Part shown: in pieces, positions 18,268 to 25,917 of the stretch
Layout: the number at the start of each line of letters is the position of its first letter
Position numbering within the stretch: position 1 is the stretch's first letter
Assembly: GCA_963819905.1 (NCBI GenBank)
Contig: CAWFXP010000005.1
Location: 1 to 64,000, forward strand
Length of the DNA: 64,000 bases
From: CAWCQC01 sp963819905
Lineage (GTDB): Bacteria > Actinomycetota > Thermoleophilia > Gaiellales > Gaiellaceae
Reading direction: 5' to 3'
Position numbers and translations under genes: made by a program
The notes under the pieces: model-generated
Database searches by the model: none
Told to the model about the DNA's origin: nothing
The model's input: only the letters and a program-made list of their open reading frames with translations

Positions 18268-19590
18268 TCACGGGACGGTGGCGAGAGTCGCCTGGTGGCC
18301 GCTCAGTGTCGTCGAGGTCGCACCGTCGATCCGCACGTCGACGAGCTCGCCGGCCTGCGCCGAGCCCGAGAAGTTGACGGTCAGGTTTCGCCGGGTGCGC
18401 CCGCGCAGGAGCGACGCGTCGGTACGGCTCGCGCCCTCGACGAGCACCTCTTCGGTTCGGCCGATCCGTCGGCGGTTCTGATCCGCGGCGACTGCCTGGA
18501 CGACCTCGATCAGTCGCTCGATGCGCTCGCGCTTGACATCCTCGGACACCTGGTCGTGCATTTTCGCGGCTTCCGTTCCGCGCCTGGGGCTGAACACGAA
18601 CGTGTACGCCCCGTCGAAGCGCGTCTCTTCCACCAGCGAGACGGTTTCCTCGAACTCCGCCTCGGTCTCACCGGGGAAGCCGACGATCAGGTCGGTCGTC
18701 AGCGCGAGGTCGGGTACGGCCTCCCGCAGGCGGCTCGCGAGGGCGAGGTAGCGCTCTCGTGTGTACGTGCGGCGCATCGCCTTGAGGATGCGAGACGAGC
18801 CGGACTGCGCCGGCAGGTGCGTGTGCTCACAGACGGAGGCGCACTCGGCCATCGCGCGGATGACCGGCTCGCGGAAGTCCTTCGGATGCGGGCTCGTGAA
18901 GCGGATCCGCTCGATTCCGTCAACGGCGTCGACGGCCCGGAGCAGCTCGCCGAACTCCGTCCGCAGCGCAGGCGCCAGGTCTCGCCCCCAGCTATTGACG
19001 TTCTGGCCCAGCAGCGTCACCTCGCGGACGCCCTCGGCGGCGAGCCGTTCGACCTCCGCGACGATGTCCCCGGGCCGGCGGCTCTGCTCCCTGCCCCGGA
19101 CTGACGGCACGATGCAGTACGAGCAGACGGAGTTGCATCCCATGGAGACCTGAACCCAGGCCTGGTACCGCCGCTCCCGGTGTGCCGGGAGATCGCCTGC
19201 GAAGTGCCGCCATTCGGCGAAGCGCCCGCGCGGCGCTTCGCCGCCGGCTCCGAGCCACTCCGCCAGATGAGGGATCGAGCCGGGGCCGAAGGCGACGTCG
19301 ACGAAGGGAAAGAGCTCGAACAACCGCTCACGTTGAGCCTCGGCGTAACAGCCGCCGACGGCAATGACGCGCTCCGGATCTCGCGCCTTCAGCGCCCTTG
19401 CCTGGGCCAGGTGCGCGGCGAAACGCTGATCGGGCTTCTCACGGATCGTGCACGTGTTGAAGACCATGACGTCCGCTTCCGCCTGGGACGGCGCCTCGCC
19501 GAGCCCGAGCTCTTCGAGCAGCCCCTTGATCCGCTCGGAGTCGTGGGCGTTCATCTGGCACCCGAAGGTCGTGACGTGGTAGCGCCTCAT
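18268..19590 (-). CDS. miaB: tRNA-2-methylthio-N6-dimethylallyladenosine synthase
   Basis: 440 residues. The N-terminal UPF0004 domain supplies three cluster cysteines (TFGCQMN, FNTCTIRE, VGGCYAEA), the radical-SAM triad is CNSVCSYC, and a C-terminal TRAM domain binds tRNA. It inserts a methylthio group at C2 of i6A37. The start overlaps the rny stop by ATGA and miaA follows 50 bases later, so rny-miaB-miaA-dapF is one run. Confidence 0.96.
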   Translation of the reverse strand: MRRYHVTTFGCQMNAHDSERIKGLLEELGLGEAPSQAEADVMVFNTCTIREKPDQRFAAHLAQARALKARDPERVIAVGGCYAEAQRERLFELFPFVDVAFGPGSIPHLAEWLGAGGEAPRGRFAEWRHFAGDLPAHRERRYQAWVQVSMGCNSVCSYCIVPSVRGREQSRRPGDIVAEVERLAAEGVREVTLLGQNVNSWGRDLAPALRTEFGELLRAVDAVDGIERIRFTSPHPKDFREPVIRAMAECASVCEHTHLPAQSGSSRILKAMRRTYTRERYLALASRLREAVPDLALTTDLIVGFPGETEAEFEETVSLVEETRFDGAYTFVFSPRRGTEAAKMHDQVSEDVKRERIERLIEVVQAVAADQNRRRIGRTEEVLVEGASRTDASLLRGRTRRNLTVNFSGSAQAGELVDVRIDGATSTTLSGHQATLATVP

Positions 19591-21122
19591 TTCGCGAACT
19601 CGACCGCCCTGCTCTCACGGATGACCGTCACCTTGATCTGGCCCGGGTACTCGAGCTGATCCTCGATCTCCCGCGCGATCTCGTGCGAGAGGAGGATGGC
19701 GACGTCGTCGTCGACCTCCGTCGGCTTGACCATCACGCGAATCTCCCGGCCGGCCTGGAGGGCGAAGACGCGCTCGACGCCCTTCTTCTGCGAGGCGATC
19801 CGCTCGAGGTTCTCGAGTCGCTTGATGTAGTGCTCGAGGCTCTCGCCGCGCGCGCCCGGGCGAGACGCGGAGATGGCGTCCGCGGAGATGACGAGGATCG
19901 CCTCGACCGTCTCCGGCTGCACCTCGTAGTGGTGCGCCTCGATGGCGTGGCACACCTGCGGCGTCTCGCCGTACCTGCGGGCGAGCTGCGTCGAGATCGC
20001 GGCATGCGGGCCCTCCACCTCGTGCGTCATGGCCTTGCCGACGTCGTGAAGAAGAGCTGCCCGCTTGGCGGTCTTGACGCTCACTCCGAGCTCGCCGGCC
20101 ATGATCCCGGCGAGGTGGCAGACCTCGAGCGAGTGCTTGAGGACGTTCTGGCCGTAGCTCGTGCGGTAGCGAAGGCGGCCGAGGATCTTGACGAGCTCCT
20201 CGTGCATCTTGCCGATGTTCGCCTCGAACACGGCCTGCTCTCCGGCCTGGCGGACGTGCTCCTCGATCTCCGCCTTCGACTGGTAGAACATCTCCTCGAT
20301 CCGGGACGGGTGGATCCTGCCGTCCTCGACGAGCTTGCCGAGCGTGAGCTTCGCGATCTCACGCCGCATGCCGTCGAAGGACGAGAGCACCACGGCCTGA
20401 GGGGTGTCGTCGATGATGAACTCGACGCCCGTCAGGTTCTCGAGCGCCCGGATGTTGCGACCCTCGCGACCGATGATCCGCCCCTTCATGTCGTCTGACG
20501 GCAGCTGGACGAGCGAGACGGTCGTCTCCGCGGCATGGCTCGCGGCAACCCGCTGGAGGGCGTCGGACACGAGGTTGCGGGCTCGCTGCTTCGCTTCGGC
20601 CTGCGCTTCCTCCTCGATCTGGCGCACCATGCGGGCCATCTCGTGCCTGACGAGCTCCTCCGAGCGTGTCAGGAGCTCCTGGCGCGCCTCGTTGACCGTC
20701 AATCCGGAGACCCGTTCCAGCTCTCGCAGCTGGCCGGCACGTTGCTCCTCGGCCTCGGCGGCAAGCCGGTCGATCTCCCGCTCGCGGTCGCCGAGCGACT
20801 GATCCCGGCGCTCGAGCTCGCCGAGCTTCTCGTCGATCTGTTCCTCCTTCTCCAGCACTCGTTCCTCGATCGCAATGATCTCGGCCCGGCGATCCGTCAG
20901 CTCGCGGTCGATCTCCGCACGGAGCTTGACCGCTTGCTCGCGTGCCTCCACCTGCGCCTCTCGCCGCACGGCCTCGGCGTCCCGCTCGGCGTCCGCGAAG
21001 AGGCGTTCCCGCTCCTTGCGATCCGCCTCGGACCGGGTCCGGTCGAGCGCGCGGACGCCGAAGAACGCGCAGAGAGCCCCGACCGCGAGACCGATCACGA
21101 TCCCCACCACGAGAAGTAGCAT
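19587..21122 (-). CDS. rny: Ribonuclease Y
   Basis: 511 residues: one N-terminal membrane helix (LLLVVGIVIGLAVGALCAFF), a long charged coiled coil (about residues 30-200), a KH domain with GRIIGREGRNIRALE, and an HD domain with LLHDVGKAM. RNase Y is a membrane-anchored endoribonuclease that starts mRNA decay. With RNase J, PNPase and RNase R also in this window, the decay machinery is largely gathered here. The 229 bases before it (21123-21351) hold no gene and probably its promoter. Confidence 0.96.
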   Translation of the reverse strand: MLLLVVGIVIGLAVGALCAFFGVRALDRTRSEADRKERERLFADAERDAEAVRREAQVEAREQAVKLRAEIDRELTDRRAEIIAIEERVLEKEEQIDEKLGELERRDQSLGDREREIDRLAAEAEEQRAGQLRELERVSGLTVNEARQELLTRSEELVRHEMARMVRQIEEEAQAEAKQRARNLVSDALQRVAASHAAETTVSLVQLPSDDMKGRIIGREGRNIRALENLTGVEFIIDDTPQAVVLSSFDGMRREIAKLTLGKLVEDGRIHPSRIEEMFYQSKAEIEEHVRQAGEQAVFEANIGKMHEELVKILGRLRYRTSYGQNVLKHSLEVCHLAGIMAGELGVSVKTAKRAALLHDVGKAMTHEVEGPHAAISTQLARRYGETPQVCHAIEAHHYEVQPETVEAILVISADAISASRPGARGESLEHYIKRLENLERIASQKKGVERVFALQAGREIRVMVKPTEVDDDVAILLSHEIAREIEDQLEYPGQIKVTVIRESRAVEFAK

Positions 21123-21351
21123 TGATTGCTCCTACGTCGTGCCTGGCAGGAGCGGTGTCTCGAACGGATCGGGACGTGCGCGGCGCGAGCCGGGCGCCGT
21201 TCTCTCGGAGCGCGTGCTCAGAATCGGAGCCCGCGGGCCTCCAGTGCTCGTTGTGCTGTCGTCATGGCGATTGGCTCGATGTGGTGGTCTCGTAGTGCCG
21301 ATCCGGCGAAAAGCCGCGCCTTTGCAGGCAGGAAAGTACGAATTGGTGCTC

Positions 21352-21852
21352 TCATGGTAACCGCCCGGCGGCCGGCGCGTCCAGATCTCCGGCGCCGGAG
21401 AGCGCCGCCTCGATCGCGTCGTGCTCGAACCCGCGCCGGGCGAGGAACGCCGCGAGCTGCGACAGGCTCCGCCGTCGCTCTCCGGCGACCACGCGGCGGG
21501 CCCGGACGTCCTCGGGCTCGAGCGCTGCCAGCGCAGCCTGCCGCGCGGCCGGGTCGATGCCGTCGTTCGCGAGGCGTGCGTCGACGGCCGCGTTTCCGTA
21601 GCCCCGTGCCGCCAGGCGATCGGCGCGCTCGCTCGCGAGGCGATCGTCGTCGAGATACCCGAGGCGCACGAGGGTCGCGATCGTCTCGTCCTCGACCGCC
21701 GGAGCCGCCCCTGCATCTCGCAGGCGTTCGCGCACGGCGCGCTCGGACAGCCCTCGCCGGCCGAGGGCCCGCACGGCGAGCTCGAGCGCAGCGTCCTGCG
21801 AAAGCGGCCTCGCGGTGTCGCGACCGTGAGCGCTGCCGGGGCTTCGTCTCAT
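21352..21852 (-). CDS. recX: Regulatory protein RecX
   Basis: 166 residues of three-helix RecX repeats: ALGRRGLSERAVRERLRDAG, LVRLGYLDDDRLASERADR, and FLARRGFEHDAIEAAL. RecX binds and limits RecA filaments. ATG 21852 matches the family start; the frame is open 44 codons further but that stretch is low-complexity. It follows recA by 40 bases, the normal arrangement. Confidence 0.9.
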   Translation of the reverse strand: MRRSPGSAHGRDTARPLSQDAALELAVRALGRRGLSERAVRERLRDAGAAPAVEDETIATLVRLGYLDDDRLASERADRLAARGYGNAAVDARLANDGIDPAARQAALAALEPEDVRARRVVAGERRRSLSQLAAFLARRGFEHDAIEAALSGAGDLDAPAAGRLP

Positions 21853-21892
21853 CGAAGCACCGCCGGACGCCGCTCGAAACCCACGTCCGCCG

Positions 21893-22945
21893 TCAGGCGA
21901 CCTCGGCGACCTCCTCGACCGGAGCGGGGGCGGGCGAGTCGGTCTCGAGCCGCGCCGAGACCGGCTTGTCTCCGAGCTCGGCACGCACCCGGGCCACGAT
22001 CTCCGTCGACACGTCGGGGTGCTCGCGCAGGAACGCGATCGCGTTCTGCCTCCCCTGGCCGAGGCGCTCGTCGCCGAAGCTGAAGTACGAGCCGGACTTC
22101 TGGACCACCTTCTGGTCGAGGCCGACGTCGATCAGCGAGCCTTCCCAGGAGATGCCCTCTCCGTAGATGATGTCGAACTCTGCCTGCTTGAACGGCGGCG
22201 CCACCTTGTTCTTGACGACCTTCACGCGGGTGCGGTTGCCGATTGCCTCGACGCCCTCCTTGAGCGTCTCGATCCGGCGGATGTCGAGCCGCACCGATGC
22301 GTAGAACTTCAGCGCTCGCCCTCCGGGCGTCGTCTCCGGATTCCCGAACATGACGCCGATCTTCTCGCGGAGCTGGTTCGTGAAGATGCACACCGTGCCG
22401 GTGCGGTTGAGGGTGCCTGCGAGCTTGCGCAGAGCCTGGCTCATGAGCCTCGCCTGCAGGCCGACATGGCTGTCCCCCATCTCGCCCTCGATCTCCGCCT
22501 TCGGCGTGAGCGCGGCGACCGAGTCGATCGCCACGACGTCGAGGGCCCCGCTCCGAACGAGGAGCTCCGCGATCTCGAGCGCCTGCTCGCCGTTGTCGGG
22601 CTGCGAGACGAGCAGGTCGTCGATGTTGACGCCGATGTGGCGTGCGTAGGCCGGATCCATCGCATGCTCGGCGTCGACGAACGCGCAGATGCCTCCGAGC
22701 CTCTGGGCCTCTGCGATGACGTGATAGACGAGTGTCGTCTTCCCCGACGACTCCGGGCCGAAGATCTCGACGATGCGGCCGCGGGGAAGGCCCCCGATGC
22801 CGAGCGCGAGATCCAGCGAGAGGCAGCCGGTCGAGATCGCGGGAATCGACACGTTGGCCTGGTCGCTCATCTTCATGACCGACCCCTTGCCGAACTGCCG
22901 CTCGATCTGACCGAGTGCGGCGGTGAGAGCTTGGTCGCGGTCCAA
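21893..22945 (-). CDS. recA: Recombinase RecA
   Basis: About 350 residues with Walker A GPESSGKTTL, Walker B LDVVAIDSVAAL, the L2 loop region GVMFGNPETTPGGRALKFYA and the canonical DNA-binding residues. Catalyses ATP-dependent strand exchange and LexA cleavage. The frame allows TTG at 22951 or 22945; an AGGAGG sits flush against the first and six bases before the second, so TTG 22945 is the likely start. No intein is present. Confidence 0.97.
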   Translation of the reverse strand: MDRDQALTAALGQIERQFGKGSVMKMSDQANVSIPAISTGCLSLDLALGIGGLPRGRIVEIFGPESSGKTTLVYHVIAEAQRLGGICAFVDAEHAMDPAYARHIGVNIDDLLVSQPDNGEQALEIAELLVRSGALDVVAIDSVAALTPKAEIEGEMGDSHVGLQARLMSQALRKLAGTLNRTGTVCIFTNQLREKIGVMFGNPETTPGGRALKFYASVRLDIRRIETLKEGVEAIGNRTRVKVVKNKVAPPFKQAEFDIIYGEGISWEGSLIDVGLDQKVVQKSGSYFSFGDERLGQGRQNAIAFLREHPDVSTEIVARVRAELGDKPVSARLETDSPAPAPVEEVAEVA

Positions 22946-22947
22946 CG

Positions 22948-23490
22948 TCAACCTCCTAGGGAAACTGATTCGACGATGTTGTACTGCGCTCCGCCGGACC
23001 GCAGCACAGAATGATAGAGGGCCGCTTCGGACGGACTGACCGGCCCGAGGGCCGGCAGCGGCGGGCGAAGCCGGGGCCGCTCCCGAAAGCGGGCGACGGT
23101 GACGTGGGCGAGCCAGCGGCGGCGCTCGGGCCGGTAGGCGCCGAGGGACACGAGCCGGGCCGAGAGTCGTGCCTGCAACTCTGCTGCGACTCCGCCCTCG
23201 TCGGCCAGCACCAGCATCCCCACCCGCTCCGTCTCGCGATAGCGCTCGACGGTGAGCGCCGGGCGCGGCAGGCCGTCGGCGAGCCCGTGCAGGACGTCTC
23301 GCAGACCATCCAGCTCGCTTCCCGGGCGGTCACCGAGAAACGCGAGCGTGACGTGCAGGTGGCCGGAAGCGACGACGCGCACGCGGGGCGAGCGCCCGAA
23401 GACGTCCGCAGCCCATAGGACCAGCCGGTCGGCGACGTCGCCGGGAAGCGGCAGGCCGTAGAAGAGGCGGAGGCGCTCACTGCTCCCCAC
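22948..23490 (-). CDS. thpR: RNA 2',3'-cyclic phosphodiesterase (2H family)
   Basis: 180 residues with the two HxTx motifs of the 2H superfamily: GHLHVTLAFLG and WLAHVTVARFR. Such enzymes open 2',3'-cyclic phosphates on RNA ends and can make 2'-5' linkages. Start GTG 23490 begins just before ERLRLFYGLPLPGDV; it lies 14 bases after the cinA stop and the gene ends 2 bases before recA. The cinA-thpR-recA order is typical of many actinobacteria. Confidence 0.85.
   Translation of the reverse strand: MGSSERLRLFYGLPLPGDVADRLVLWAADVFGRSPRVRVVASGHLHVTLAFLGDRPGSELDGLRDVLHGLADGLPRPALTVERYRETERVGMLVLADEGGVAAELQARLSARLVSLGAYRPERRRWLAHVTVARFRERPRLRPPLPALGPVSPSEAALYHSVLRSGGAQYNIVESVSLGG
22952..22957 (-). 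promoter_or_regulatory. Ribosome binding site deciding the recA start
   Basis: A perfect AGGAGG (minus strand) immediately precedes TTGACGTTG. Spacing to the second TTG (22945) is six bases; to the first it is zero, which favours the second. Confidence 0.7.
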
Positions 23491-23504
23491 CGTACCGTCC
23501 GGCC

Positions 23505-24779
23505 TCAACCGGAAGTGTCGCCGGTTCGTGTCAGGACGCCGCGAAGGAGATGCAAGAGTGACGCAGTCGCCCGTCCACGGACTCGCTCCCGGTCGCCCGG
23601 CACGTCGAGCCTGACCGCCTCGTCGGCGTCCGGGGCCGCGACATGGAGGTAGACGAGGCCGACGGGCTTCGTGGGCGTGCCTCCCCCGGGCCCGGCGACG
23701 CCCGTCACCGAGGCGGCCACGTCGGCCCCGAGCGCCCGGCACGCCCCGTCCGCCATCGCCGCGGCCACCTCCGGAGACACCGCGCCGTGCCGGGCAAGGA
23801 GTGAGGGTCGCACGCCGAGCTGGCCCGTCTTGACGGCGTCGGCATAGGCGACCACGCCGCCCACGTACACGTCGCTCGATCCCGCCACCGAGGTCAGGCG
23901 CGCGCCGACGAGGCCGCCGGTGCACGACTCGGCCGTCGTGACCGTCAGCGATCGCGCCCGGGCGAGCGCGAGGACGATCGCCTCCACCGGCCGCTCGTCC
24001 TCGGCGAAGAGCTCTGCCTGAAACCGGTCGCGAAGCAGCCGCTCGAGCGCCGCGCCACGCTCCTCGGCACGTTCGTCGACGTAGAGGTCGACGTTGATCT
24101 CGAAGTCCCGGGCGCAGACGGTCACCTCGACCCCGTCCCCGTCCCCTCCGGCCTCGTCGAGTGCCCGGGCCACGGTCGACTCGCTCGGCCCGAAGAAGCG
24201 CAGGATCCGATGGTGTCGCGGACGGATCCGCTCGAGAACCGCCGCGAACGCGTCGCTCCGGACGGCGGCCGGCCAGAGCCTCCGCAGCTCGCCCGGCGGA
24301 CCGGGAAGCGCGACGGCGACGCACCCGGCGAGTGGCAGGAGCACACCGGGAGCCGTCCCGGCGAGACCGAGCGAGATCGCGTCCTCGGGCAACGAGGCCT
24401 GCTTGCGGACGCCCGCCGCGAAGTCGGCGTACGGTCGTCCGAGACGCCCGGCGAACTCGCGTGAGATGGCCTCGATCTCCCGCTCGAGCGCCGGGTCGAC
24501 CCGAAGCGGCCGGCCGGCTGCCGCGGCGAGGACCTCCACCGAGCGGTCGTCGTGGGTCGGCCCGAGGCCGCCCGAGAGCACGCAGACGTCGGCCGACAGC
24601 GCCTCGTGGACGGCCTCCGACAGCTCGTCCGGGCGATCGCCGACGATGACGATGCGCCCGACGTCGAGGCCCAGGCGGACGAGCTCGGCGGCGAGGAACG
24701 GGCCGTTCTCGTCCCGACGTTCGCCGCGCACGAGCTCCGAGCCCGTCACGACGACGACGGCCCGTGGCCGATCGGTCAC
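23505..24779 (-). CDS. cinA: CinA: NMN deamidase / ADP-ribose pyrophosphatase
   Basis: 424 residues. The N-terminal COG1058 (molybdopterin-binding-like) domain has VTGSELVRGERRDENGPFLA and LSGGLGPTHDD; the C-terminal deamidase domain has TTAESCTGGLVGARLTSVAG and VTGVAGPGGGTPTKPVG. It recycles NMN in NAD turnover and is often co-expressed with recA. Overlaps the rodZ-like gene upstream by ATGA. Confidence 0.93.
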   Translation of the reverse strand: MTDRPRAVVVVTGSELVRGERRDENGPFLAAELVRLGLDVGRIVIVGDRPDELSEAVHEALSADVCVLSGGLGPTHDDRSVEVLAAAAGRPLRVDPALEREIEAISREFAGRLGRPYADFAAGVRKQASLPEDAISLGLAGTAPGVLLPLAGCVAVALPGPPGELRRLWPAAVRSDAFAAVLERIRPRHHRILRFFGPSESTVARALDEAGGDGDGVEVTVCARDFEINVDLYVDERAEERGAALERLLRDRFQAELFAEDERPVEAIVLALARARSLTVTTAESCTGGLVGARLTSVAGSSDVYVGGVVAYADAVKTGQLGVRPSLLARHGAVSPEVAAAMADGACRALGADVAASVTGVAGPGGGTPTKPVGLVYLHVAAPDADEAVRLDVPGDRERVRGRATASLLHLLRGVLTRTGDTSG

Positions 24780-25498
24780 TCGGATCGAGACGCTACGCGC
24801 ACGCCTTCAGCGGTGACCGTGAGCACGGTCACCGTCGGCTCGAGCTTCGGCAGGCGGCTGCCGTTCAGGGTAAGGCTGAGGTTGGCCGGCTTCGCCACCG
24901 CGATCCAGAGCTTCTTTCCCGTGAACCGCTGGCTCTCCCCGCCTTTCGTCAACGTACCCTCCCAGACGAGGTCGCCGGCACCGGAGCCTCGGCGCACCTC
25001 GACGCGGCTCGATCCGCCTGCCGCCGTGACGACCAGGGTCGCGATCTCGGGCTCCGGGGCGGCTGCCGTGGTGGTCGGTGCGGGAAGCGTGGTCGCTGCG
25101 GGCGGCTCCGGGCTCTCCTCCGTCCCGGTCAACTGCCAGGCGGCGATGACGAGGACCGTGACCGCGAGAATCCCCGCGAGCGCCACCAGGACTGCGTGTG
25201 ATTCGAGGCGCCTCCGTCGCAACGACTGGTGTCGAGGTCGGGTCGAGGCCGGAGGCTCCTCGGCGAGTGTGAAGCGCGAGTTGTACTCGTCGACGTAGAG
25301 CTGGCCGTCGAGGCCGAGACGGTCTGCGTACGTCCGCAAGAACCCCTTGACGTAGGTATCTCCCGGGAGCTGCTCGAACTGCTCCTCCTCGAGGGCGCGG
25401 AGGTACTTGGCGCGGATCTTCGTCTCGGCCTCGAGCTGGTCGAGCTCGAGGCCCTGGCGCAGCCGCGCATCGCGGAGGCTGTTGCCGATCTCGAACAC
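24776..25498 (-). CDS. RodZ-like HTH membrane protein
   Basis: 240 residues: an N-terminal HTH_25 domain (IGNSLRDARLRQGLELDQL…KIRAKYLRALEEEQFEQLPG), a single membrane helix near residue 105 (ALAGILAVTVLVIAAWQL), a Thr/Pro-rich linker, and a C-terminal DUF4115-type beta domain. RodZ links the MreB cytoskeleton to the cell wall in rod-shaped bacteria; in this position it may equally act as a regulator. No mreB is in the window. Confidence 0.85.
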   Translation of the reverse strand: MFEIGNSLRDARLRQGLELDQLEAETKIRAKYLRALEEEQFEQLPGDTYVKGFLRTYADRLGLDGQLYVDEYNSRFTLAEEPPASTRPRHQSLRRRRLESHAVLVALAGILAVTVLVIAAWQLTGTEESPEPPAATTLPAPTTTAAAPEPEIATLVVTAAGGSSRVEVRRGSGAGDLVWEGTLTKGGESQRFTGKKLWIAVAKPANLSLTLNGSRLPKLEPTVTVLTVTAEGVRVASRSE

Positions 25499-25532
25499 GC
25501 GAAACCCGGAGTCTACCGACCCGCAGCCGCCC

Positions 25533-25859
25533 TCAGGCGAGCACGAAGTCGAGAACGGCGAAGACGCCCACGGCGAGCGCCGCGGTCAGCGATACGAGCA
25601 ACGCCACCACGCTGAGGATCCGTGCGGCCGCGGCGAGGCTGTTCCCGCCGACGCGGCCGAGTGTGCGCTGGAAGTCGAATCGAGCCCGGCGCGCGAGGGA
25701 GATCGCCGCCAGGGCGAGGACGACGGCCAGCGGCACGACCACGAGCGCCCGCAGCGGGTCGATGTCCTCCACGAAGCGTGGCACGGCCGCCCCGGCCACG
25801 AGCAGCGCGATCGCGAGGAAGGCGCAGACGAGCGCGCCGATCGCCTTCCAGTTTCGCAT
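25533..25859 (-). CDS. Small membrane protein, unknown
   Basis: 108 residues with three hydrophobic helices (ALVCAFLAIALLVAGAAVP, VVVPLAVVLALAAISLA, LSVVALLVSLTAALAVGVF) separated by short charged loops. Start ATG 25859 gives MRNWKAIGALVC. It sits between ftsK and the rodZ-like gene on the same strand, suggesting a cell-envelope role, but the family is not recognised. Confidence 0.65.
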   Translation of the reverse strand: MRNWKAIGALVCAFLAIALLVAGAAVPRFVEDIDPLRALVVVPLAVVLALAAISLARRARFDFQRTLGRVGGNSLAAAARILSVVALLVSLTAALAVGVFAVLDFVLA

Positions 25860-25917
25860 CGGGGCCCACTGTAGCCAGCCCGGCGGCGCACCGGCCGTCC
25901 GGGCGACTACGGGACGG

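Noticed and set aside
21123..21351. Riboswitch or small RNA before rny
   Set aside because: No conserved riboswitch core or strong paired structure was seen; it is simply left as the likely promoter region.
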